Shown here one piece after another: positions 56,982 to 64,000 of a stretch of 64,000 nucleotides of DNA (positions are counted from its first letter, which is position 1; the number at the start of each line of letters is the position of its first letter). The notes under the pieces were generated by a model. It saw only the letters and a program-made list of their open reading frames with translations, made no database searches and was not told the DNA's origin. The stretch is from Umbilicaria muhlenbergii. Lineage: Eukaryota > Ascomycota > Lecanoromycetes > Umbilicariales > Umbilicariaceae. The stretch covers positions 124,001-188,000 of the forward strand of contig KK106986.1 in NCBI GenBank assembly GCA_000611775.1, in the 5' to 3' direction. The position numbers and the translations under genes were made by a program.

Positions 56982-57818
56982 ATGGACTCGATGCGCTCTC
57001 TCAACACGTCACTGCCAACGTCATCCCCGAATCCTCGACCACCTGAGCAACTCCTCCAAGCCTTCAAGACCGCTGCACTCTCAGTAACAAATCTTTATAA
57101 GACAGCGGCGACAGAGCAAGCAAACGCCCGCCAGGCCGGGTATCAGGACGCTCTTGACGATCTTCTTACCTTCCTTGACAAACAGAATCTGGGCCTAGGA
57201 GATGGGGAAGGCTGGCGGGTACGACAATGGGCCACGGAACGCTTATCTAGCACTCATGCAGTTCATACTGGTAGTGATAGCGACGACGAGCGAGGTGATA
57301 CCGAGAAGCGGGCCCGCAGCTCGTCTCCAGTGGTTCAAAGGAGGTCGAGTGTGGAGCTGCTCCAACAAAGACCTCCGTCACGATCAACTTCTCCTGTACG
57401 GACCGAATCTGCTCCACCGGCGCCATCGATATCTACGCAACAGCATTCTAGTATATTCGCGAGGCCAGAAGCGTTTACATTTCGATCACCACATCCTTAT
57501 CCACAAGAAGTCGACATGCAAGCATCGGAGACAGCGACCAGCAATACGACCCAGGCGGAAACCGCAATTCAACCGCAATCGTCCTCATCTACCCCTGCGG
57601 TCCGAGTCGAAGTCGTCCCTCGAGGATCAAGAACGCCACACCGACACGGAAACCACTCCAGCAGACACAACACAAGATCAACCGCCTCTGCAAGACCACT
57701 GGGCTCCGGCGCAGGCTCGAAGAGGAGGATAGCATTCGGAGAATTCTTCGATATAGGTAGTCTAGGTGACGGGAAAGACGGTCAGGGAGGAGGTGGAAAG
57801 CGTGGTCGATTTGTGTGA
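56982..57818 (+). CDS. Unrecognised fungal protein, Ser/Pro-rich, basic C-terminus
   Basis: Single-exon frame of 278 aa from ATG 56982 (AAATGG context). Residues about 20-80 are predicted helical and rich in Ala/Gln (LLQAFKTAALSVTNLYKTAA, then a DLLTFLDKQ segment). The middle (80-240) is low complexity, Ser/Thr/Pro/Arg-rich and probably disordered. The end is distinctive: KRRIAFGEFFDIGSLG, then a Gly-rich GKRGRFV tail with nuclear-localisation-like basic patches. I do not recognise a named family. The ordered helical start and conserved-looking C-terminal tag suggest a real, nuclear, possibly chromatin-linked protein. Divergent transcription with ISWI could mean co-regulation, but that is inference. 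Confidence 0.75.
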   Translation: MDSMRSLNTSLPTSSPNPRPPEQLLQAFKTAALSVTNLYKTAATEQANARQAGYQDALDDLLTFLDKQNLGLGDGEGWRVRQWATERLSSTHAVHTGSDSDDERGDTEKRARSSSPVVQRRSSVELLQQRPPSRSTSPVRTESAPPAPSISTQQHSSIFARPEAFTFRSPHPYPQEVDMQASETATSNTTQAETAIQPQSSSSTPAVRVEVVPRGSRTPHRHGNHSSRHNTRSTASARPLGSGAGSKRRIAFGEFFDIGSLGDGKDGQGGGGKRGRFV

Positions 57819-58243
57819 AATGTTCAAATATGACCGATGTCATCAGTGATGTTCTCACATGCATTGCGCAGGCGTTTGTTAGACCAGCTAGAGTGGGTAG
57901 CATAGCGTGGACGACCTTGCAAGATACCAGACATATATTCTTACAGCATCTCTTGCGCCGTTGAGGCGTCAATGGAACTATATTACCACCTATCTTCCTC
58001 GGATGATTTCGTCTCCCGCAACAGAATCTTGGACAACTTGACTCCACAAGGTGGAGTTCTTGCCTTGGCCTCGTTCTCGAGTCAGGTACAGCTGCGAACC
58101 TTGATGCTCCCGTGAATCTTGGTCCAGCTCTTTCGGTCTTTCCTCTTTGCGTTGTTTGCTTGGAATCGGCATGTTGTCAACTTCCAGTATGATCGTTCTC
58201 CTTCCACAGCTTTTGGCTGTGTCTATCTCCAGACCGTATATCC
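57819..58243. other. Intergenic between convergent genes
   Basis: Carries the 3' UTRs of the 56982 gene and the DUF4536 gene. No other feature seen. Confidence 0.6.
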
Positions 58244-58608
58244 CTAATTGACAAGCCGCCAAAATCCCATGCCCACAAAAGCGGCCGCAATACCTACGAT
58301 ACCAGCTTGCCTCGATTTCATGCCGAACCTAGTATTGCTTTTCAATATGGCAGCCTGCTGCTTTTGTAGCTGATAGGTTCCCGAGAAGTAACTGTAGGCA
58401 CCAAGGCCGATGAATGCCGTTGCCCCTAAGTACTCCATCAGTATTGCTTATTGACGTAATTATACACTCAAGTCCCACAAAACCCACCAGTAAGCCTACA
58501 GGAGATACAGTCATCTGGCTTGTCTTGCTCCAAGACGTGGCGCAGCTTCTCCGGCTGTTGAAGCTGATACAGAGTGGCATTTGGCACTGCAGCCGAGCTT
58601 TTCGACAT
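58244..58608 (-). CDS. DUF4536 small membrane protein (probably mitochondrial)
   Basis: Two exons, 58608-58488 and 58425-58244, encode 100 aa. The N-terminal half is hydrophilic and ends in a CISC (C-x2-C) motif just before the splice site. The C-terminal half holds two hydrophobic helices (GATAFIGLGAYSYF and AGIVGIAAAFVGMGFW) separated by a basic loop. This Cys-pair plus two-helix layout is typical of fungal DUF4536 proteins; the family includes DMAC1-like factors linked to mitochondrial inner-membrane complex assembly. The longest uninterrupted frame (58438-58244) misses exon 1. Splicing is supported because it restores the CxxC-GxxA junction. The start codon is 202 bp from that of the divergent AP-3 mu gene, so the two share a short promoter region. 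Confidence 0.85.
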
Positions 58609-58810
58609 CTCTTCCAGCTACCGACCCCCTCATGAACTTTGCCACCGAGTCAGCTGTGGTATGGGAACAAGAGCTCTCAGGACGGAACACCCTTAGCGCG
58701 ACCATCAACGAAGGGCTTGACCGCCTCAGCAGAGAAGCTCTCCGATTGGTGGCAGAACTGAACTCCAACATCACCACTGGCGGTCCGAACCCCCACATGA
58801 AGTTTACAGC

Positions 58811-60608
58811 ATGATGCGCACCACGATTGAGGCGCTTTATATCTTTGATCAGCACAAGTACGAGCTACCGAAGTCAGACTTGGTTTCGTGTGCTGTCTGC
58901 TAATTCAGTCATTCTTAGTGGCCCAATTCTCGAGCATACCTACCGCTCGCGCCCAGCAGCAGCTCGCACAGTCCTGCCCCTCTACCTGGCGCATGCCGCA
59001 CCTCGTCCATCGCTGATTTACCTACCGAACATAAACCCGCCAACACTACTCTTCTCTCTAATTCATTCCGGCCTTCTATTTCTCTCTCCCGCTTCCGCTG
59101 ATACAGAACCTCTCTTCGTGCTTGAATTCTTACACCGCGTAATCGACGTACTCGAAGAATTCCTCGGTGCTCCTCTTTTAGCAAGCAAAATCGAAGGAGC
59201 TTACGATGTGGTGGCACAATTACTGGGAGAGATGTGCGATGCGGGGAGTGTATGCAACACGGAGCCCAACGCCCTGAGGGATGTCGTGGATATTCCTGGT
59301 TGGATGGGAAAACTCCTGGGAGGAGTGAACCTGCCGGGGTAAGAAAAACCAACTCGAACTCCGACAACCACCTTAGGATCTCAAGCTAACTCCGCACTCC
59401 ATTTCAGTGCATCTCCCTCTCTTGGTCCCTCCACCAGTCTCAAGCACCAACTCACCCTCAACCCCTCGTCTACCGGCCCAGCCATCCCCTGGCGCCGCGC
59501 CAACGTCCGCCATACCAGCAACGAACTCTACGTCGACATAGTTGAAACCCTCTCCGTCACACTCGCTCCGTCCGGCCTCCCACTTGCCGCGTTCGCCCAC
59601 GGCACCATAGCCTTCACATCCAAAATCTCCGGCGTGCCCGACCTACTCCTCACGCTCTCCACCCCCGGTGGCAAAGCCGCCATCGAGCGAGCGCTCGAAC
59701 TTCCCGTCTTCCACCCCTGCGTGCGCCTCGCGCGATGGAGAGAACGACCGGGCGAACTGAGTTTCGTGCCTCCGGACGGCAAATTCGTCCTCGCAGGCTA
59801 CGAGGTAAACCTACTCCCCTCGGGCCCGGATTTCGATCTCCGAACCCCCTCTTCGAACCTGCATCTCCCCGTCTCCATCGAAGTGGCCAAATCGCTCGGT
59901 CCCGTAGGCGCAGACTTCGAAGCCCGTCTCCACCTCTCCAACACCTTCGCCGGCTCCGCCTCCTCATCCAGCTCCTCGCGGTCCGGCTTTGGTCCCCGCA
60001 CTTCGACGCCCGCGTTCGGGAGCGGCGGCACCTCTTCTGCGCCAGTGCTAGCGGATGTCGTGGTGACGATCCCCATACCTGCCGCCGTACGCAATATTAC
60101 CGACCTGCGCGCCAGTCGCGGCGAAGCGCATTTCGCGCCCACAGACAACGTCGTCGAATGGCGCGTGCCGACCAAAGACGCCGCAGCCGCAGGGAGCGCC
60201 ACTCTCCGCTGCACCGTCATCGGGCCCTTGAGCGACGACGACAACGACGACGATGCGACTACCAATGGATTCCGCTTCGATGCCGCGAGCGGGGAATATG
60301 ACGAGACTCGCGAAGAAGCGTACCAATCCTCCTCCTCGGCGTTCAATGACCAAACTACCAAACCTGCCAGCGCGCGCGAGACACATGGTCAGCAGCGCGA
60401 CCAACGCCGGATACTGCTGAACGCGCCACTGATGCCGAGGTCGGCGAGTGTGAGCTTTAGCGTCAAGGGCTGGTTGGCGAGCGGGGTGAGGGTGGAGGGC
60501 TTGGTGGTGGATACGAGGAAGAGTCGGGGGTTGGGGGAGGGGGTGAGGCCGTATAAGGGGGTTAAGTATTTGACGGTTAGTCGGAGGGGGTTGGAGACGA
60601 GGTGTTGA
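58811..60608 (+). CDS. APM3: AP-3 adaptor complex medium (mu) subunit
   Basis: Cargo-binding subunit of the AP-3 clathrin-adaptor complex, acting in Golgi/endosome-to-vacuole transport. Three exons, 58811-58857, 58919-59338 and 59408-60608, encode 555 aa. The N-terminal longin-like part starts IEALYIFDQHNGPILEHTY, with intron 1 splitting the conserved segment. The mu homology domain begins around residue 180 (PWRRANVRHTSNELYVDIVE) and is complete, with VPDLLLTL and ITDLRASRGEAHF. Ser-rich insertions (around 59950-60000 and 60230-60330) lengthen it compared with yeast Apm3. An alternative start is the adjacent ATG at 58814. It lies convergent to COX9. Confidence 0.9.
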
Positions 60609-61242
60609 CTCTGGGGTGTTGGGCTTGGTGATGGAGTTGGTGGTGGGTGGGATTGGGGGGAGTAGAACAGCTGGGAGAAATGTTATGGGGTTTGTGGTTG
60701 TGGATAAAGTTTTGTGGTTGCGAATGGGCTGTCACTGTTGTGGCTTCATGCGCGAATCCTACCTAAGGGGTTGGAACCGGTGAAACCGCGGATGTACAGA
60801 CACGCCATAATTCCGGAGGAGTTGCTATACCACCCCGATGCTATGACCATAAAAGCTCGATCGTTCACGAAGCATATGAACATCTCCTCCAGCACAAACA
60901 GGACTTTGGGTTTGGGAACTGGGAGGGGAAAATGCTATACGAAACGGTGAAAGGGAATCCAGAGTTACAAGGGCGAGCGAGAATGCCGCGCTATGCCAGC
61001 GCTGTGCCCGTAGACTGGAAGGTTGGAAGTGAGAACAAGCCCATCACTCTGAAGATCAAGGAGAGTGGATGACGGGTTAGTGTCAGGCAAGATGATACAA
61101 GCTTGGTATGTCTGACTTGTTCCCGAACTCATCCTCAAACTCCTATGTACATCTTCGTCTCCGCCTCCCACTCAAACATCCACACCCCCTGCCACTCCTT
61201 CCATTCCTCCTCCGTCCAAATCCATCCGCATCTCTAACCACC
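60609..61242. other. Intergenic between convergent AP-3 mu and COX9
   Basis: 634 bp with 3' UTR sequence of both genes. A G-rich stretch follows the AP-3 mu stop. No gene supported. Confidence 0.6.
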
Positions 61243-61878
61243 CTACACGCCCGCAGCTTCGGCGCGCTGATCCTCCAGCTTGGCGTAGAATCTGTCACGG
61301 CGCTGGACGGCGGGGACGTGGTAGCCTATTCCATGCTATCAGTATCGGCACCTCTCCTGGTTTGATAAATCGGGTTTGCGGAGCAGAGATTGGAACCATG
61401 CGGAGAGATGTGGATGGCGACAGAGCTAGAGTAAAAGAAGCGGAGAAGGTTGTTACGTACCGTACCAGTAAAGGTAGCCGAACGAGGTTCCCAGACCTGA
61501 AGCGGAGAGGAGACATCAGCACTCCAATCCGAAGTCCCAAAGCATCCTCTCCAAGTGAGCGAGATCCTCTACGGCTCTTTCCCAAGCAGGTGCCCTTCTT
61601 GCATCCCATAGCCCTCTCACGCAGACCTCTAATACAATCCCCCATCCGTCCCTGGTCTCCCGAGTTCACTCACCAAACGCAACACTCAAGTCCAGCACCA
61701 AGCCCCTTCGGAGCATCTATCGACAGTCACACCGTCAGCACAGCTCGAAGTTCAGGAACAAGTGGCAAACAGAATGGAGCTAGCCAACCAGCCACAATGT
61801 CGGTTGCGGTGAGTGGCCGACAAGGACAGGCGAGAGGAGGGGGGTACGACTCACTCCTTCAATCGGCTTAACAGGCAT
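61243..61878 (-). CDS. COX9: Cytochrome c oxidase subunit 9 (VIIa-type)
   Basis: Small nuclear-encoded subunit of mitochondrial complex IV, one membrane span in the inner membrane. Four exons, 61878-61855, 61716-61674, 61496-61461 and 61325-61243, encode 61 aa against 59 in yeast Cox9. The order is MPVKPIEG, MLRRGLVLDLSVAFG, LGTSFGYLYWYG, YHVPAVQRRDRFYAKLEDQR. Introns (177, 138 and 135 nt) are long relative to the exons, so a frame scan misses the gene completely. All junctions keep phase and join conserved residues. An open in-frame extension upstream of 61878 has no ATG. The gene is divergent from RRP4, with about 240 bp between the start codons. Confidence 0.9.
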
Positions 61879-62119
61879 AATGACCTTCTTCGCAGCGACC
61901 TCCTCGATATATTGATGATGTGACAGCAATGGTCTTCGCAAGGCCCGAAGAAGGGAGGGTATCAATGTTCGATAGCGTGTCTAGACGTCGTGATATCGGT
62001 AGCGGAATAAAGCCGGAAGTTGAGGTCGCACAATGCACTAACCACATCCATCACCAGCGTCATCAGATAATAACAGCTGCTCTACAAATATCAATTGCAA
62101 GCCTCAACCTACAACAATA
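61879..62119. promoter_or_regulatory. Divergent promoter region COX9 / RRP4
   Basis: 241 bp between the COX9 and RRP4 start codons, so both promoters must lie here. A CAACAATA sequence precedes the RRP4 ATG. No specific factor site identified. Confidence 0.55.
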
Positions 62120-63137
62120 ATGGCCATCTCAATATTACCCCCAGCTCCTGCAGCTCCAGCATACTACCATGAATCATCCGACAATGACTCCCTGGACTCG
62201 GACGGCGACGTTGACATGGCCGACAGCGGAAGACCAACCAAGCGCGCCAGACTGTCAGGCAAAGGAATAGTAACGCCAGGCGAGACGGTTACCGATGATC
62301 CACAGTGGATGAGGTGCGCACACTATACTTCTCTCGCCATCGATTGCAACCAGCTGATATCCTTCTTCCAGAGGCCACGGTACATACGTCACCCCAGACA
62401 CCACCAGCATCATAGCCACCGTGGCCGGCACCGTCCAAAAAACCAACAAACTCCTCTCCGTTCGCCCCCTCCGCGCGCGCTACACCCCCGAAATCGGCGA
62501 CCTCGTCGTCGGCCGAATCGTCGAAGTGCAAACAAAACGCTGGAAAGTCGACCTCTCCGCCCCTCTCCTCGCACACCTCCCCCTCAGCGCCATCAATCTC
62601 CCCGGCGGTATACTACGAAAGCGCACTAGCACCGACGAGCTACAAATCCGGACGTTCTTCTCGGAGGGGGATCTCCTAGTCGCGGAGGTGCAGTCAATAT
62701 ACCAAGATGGCGCCGCATCCCTGCACACGCGATCGTTGAAGTATGGGAAACTCCGCAACGGGGTTTTCCTGGCCGTAGCCGGCACCGGTGGCGGCGGCGG
62801 CGTTGTGCGTTCCCGGCATCAAGTGTGGACGATCAACACCGGCAACGGCGGGGGCGAAGTCGACGTCGTGTTGGGGGTCAACGGCTACATCTGGATTTCG
62901 AGGCACACGTCCACCGAAGCCGCGACCTCCCAAGTGTCGATCACGAAATTGGAAGAGACGGTCAGCAGTTCGATCTACTCGAGTCAGAACGACGAGATTG
63001 CGCCGGCGACGAGGAGGGAGATTGCGAGGATAGCGGGGTGTATTCGGGGGTTGGTGGAGGGGAAGATGAGGGTGGATGAGGAGATGGTTATGAGGGCTTA
63101 TGAGGCGAGTTTGGAGGACGCTGAATTGCGGGATTGA
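62120..63137 (+). CDS. RRP4: Exosome complex RNA-binding subunit Rrp4
   Basis: Cap subunit of the nuclear and cytoplasmic RNA exosome (3'-to-5' RNA decay and rRNA processing). Two exons, 62120-62313 and 62372-63137, give 319 aa, close to the usual 300-360. An acidic/Ser-rich N-terminus leads to [22 protein letters not shown], a hallmark cut by the intron. Next come the S1 domain ([21 protein letters not shown]) and the KH-type C-terminal domain ([11 protein letters not shown]) with Gly-rich and Ser-rich insertions. The intron is 58 nt GT-AG, and the AGA junction restores the conserved RGHGTY motif. No defect. Confidence 0.94.
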
Positions 63138-64000
63138 TCCAAGAAGCAACCTATATCCACCACAGCTATGATGCGAAAGCAGAATACCAGCCAGATGATG
63201 GAAATTGTCCGCCGATAATCGACTGGATTCGACAAAGGTCAACGTCCGGACGCGGAGCTCAAAGCAATGGTCACTGCATTCACCAAAACCCTGTTTGGTC
63301 TCCTTGGTCATAAAGCAGCCACATGTCACTTGTGCATCGCAGTCGTGTTATATGCGCACGGCGAACGGGTTACATGCGCAGGAGACCCCAATTCTTCCGG
63401 GGATTGCTCGAGTTCGGGGTTTATGGGCGTATAGACCATTGTGAGACTACAAGTCTCCTTCTGTGTTGCTCTTATGGTATCCAATATAGACCAATTGTAC
63501 ATATATGCTTCAGCCCGCGAATACCCCTTGCGCCCATATATTCAACAATATTGACATTCCAGCCGTAGTGTTGCAAGACCAGCAACCAAAACCAGCAGAT
63601 GCTTGTGCAGCGGTCACAGAAGACACTAACGATAAGCTGCACAATACACTCACAGTCAGAAGAACAGTTTGTATCAATGAAAAGCTACTCGAAACCTCAG
63701 CCACGTAACCACACCAAAGAGCCATGTATAAATGGTAGACTATCTCACGACCCACACAACAACCCACCATTCGCTGTCAATCCCGCAGAGTGATCCCAGA
63801 AACCACTCGCAACAAGAAACTGAGCCAGCACCAGCAAACCCCAAAAACCGGCGCAGCAAACAGAAGCAAGAGGTCAGCCCCACAGACGCCCCTTCGTCGC
63901 ATCTCAAATCCCCAAAACACAACCTCCTATTTCCAGTCCCGTCCCACCTACAGATCCTCTACTCACTTTCCATACCGCTTCCAGAACCCCGACCTTCATA
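63138..64000. other. No gene recognised at window end
   Basis: These 860 bp downstream of RRP4 contain only short frames without family resemblance. A gene beginning or ending past 64000 could extend in, but nothing in the visible sequence supports one. Confidence 0.5.

Noticed and set aside
57202-57732. A 176-codon + strand frame inside the 56982 gene
   Set aside because: Out-of-frame shadow; the 278-codon frame has the better start and a coherent C-terminus.
1-64000. tRNA or rRNA genes
   Set aside because: No cloverleaf with A and B boxes or rRNA-like stretch was recognised; the only tRNA-related sequence is the retrotransposon primer site.

Overview
The window is nuclear DNA of a filamentous ascomycete (Pezizomycotina). 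Genes carry short GT-AG introns of about 45-180 nt. The recognisable cargo is fungal: a sugar-porter MFS, a fungal P450, an O-methyltransferase, a fungal rhodopsin-domain protein, COX9, RRP4, AP-3 mu, ISWI, and Copia and chromodomain Ty3/Gypsy retrotransposons. I could not place it to class or species.

Layout. (1) 0.8-10.1 kb is accessory-type gene space. It holds an intact sugar transporter (+) and an intact MDR oxidoreductase (+). A cytochrome P450 (+) and an O-methyltransferase (-) face each other tail to tail, and both are dead. They look like what is left of a small secondary-metabolism locus. (2) 10.7-19.3 kb is a young transposon cluster. A rearranged Copia element forms a 1503-bp-armed palindrome and carries a 559-bp MITE-like element next to its LTR sequence. 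A second, unrelated 450-bp TIR element sits inside a broken fungal rhodopsin-domain gene. (3) 20.3-26.0 kb holds three intact genes: a DUF427 protein (+), a protein kinase (-) and an aldo-keto reductase (-). (4) 26.9-51.0 kb is an AT-rich island made of three mutated chromoviruses. Elements B (- strand) and C (+ strand) belong to one family and stand head to head, so they form a very large inverted repeat. Element D, from another family, is nested inside B. (5) 51.0-52.6 kb is AT-rich unassigned sequence. (6) 52.6-63.1 kb is gene-dense housekeeping DNA: ISWI remodeler (-), an unrecognised basic nuclear-type protein (+), a DUF4536 small membrane protein (-), AP-3 mu (+), COX9 (-) and RRP4 (+).

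The main unusual signal is the mutation pattern of the repeats. It resembles RIP (C-to-T on either strand) but spares CpA and hits CpG and CpC. Trp TGG and Arg CGA codons have become TGA across the Gypsy elements, the Copia element and the dead P450. Other points worth checking are the palindromic Copia rearrangement, an antisense Cys-rich reading frame conserved near the 3' LTR of B and C, and tandem repeats of different copy number just after the chromodomain. All exon coordinates were derived by eye from splice signals and family similarity. In every intact multi-exon gene the spliced lengths add up to whole codons.
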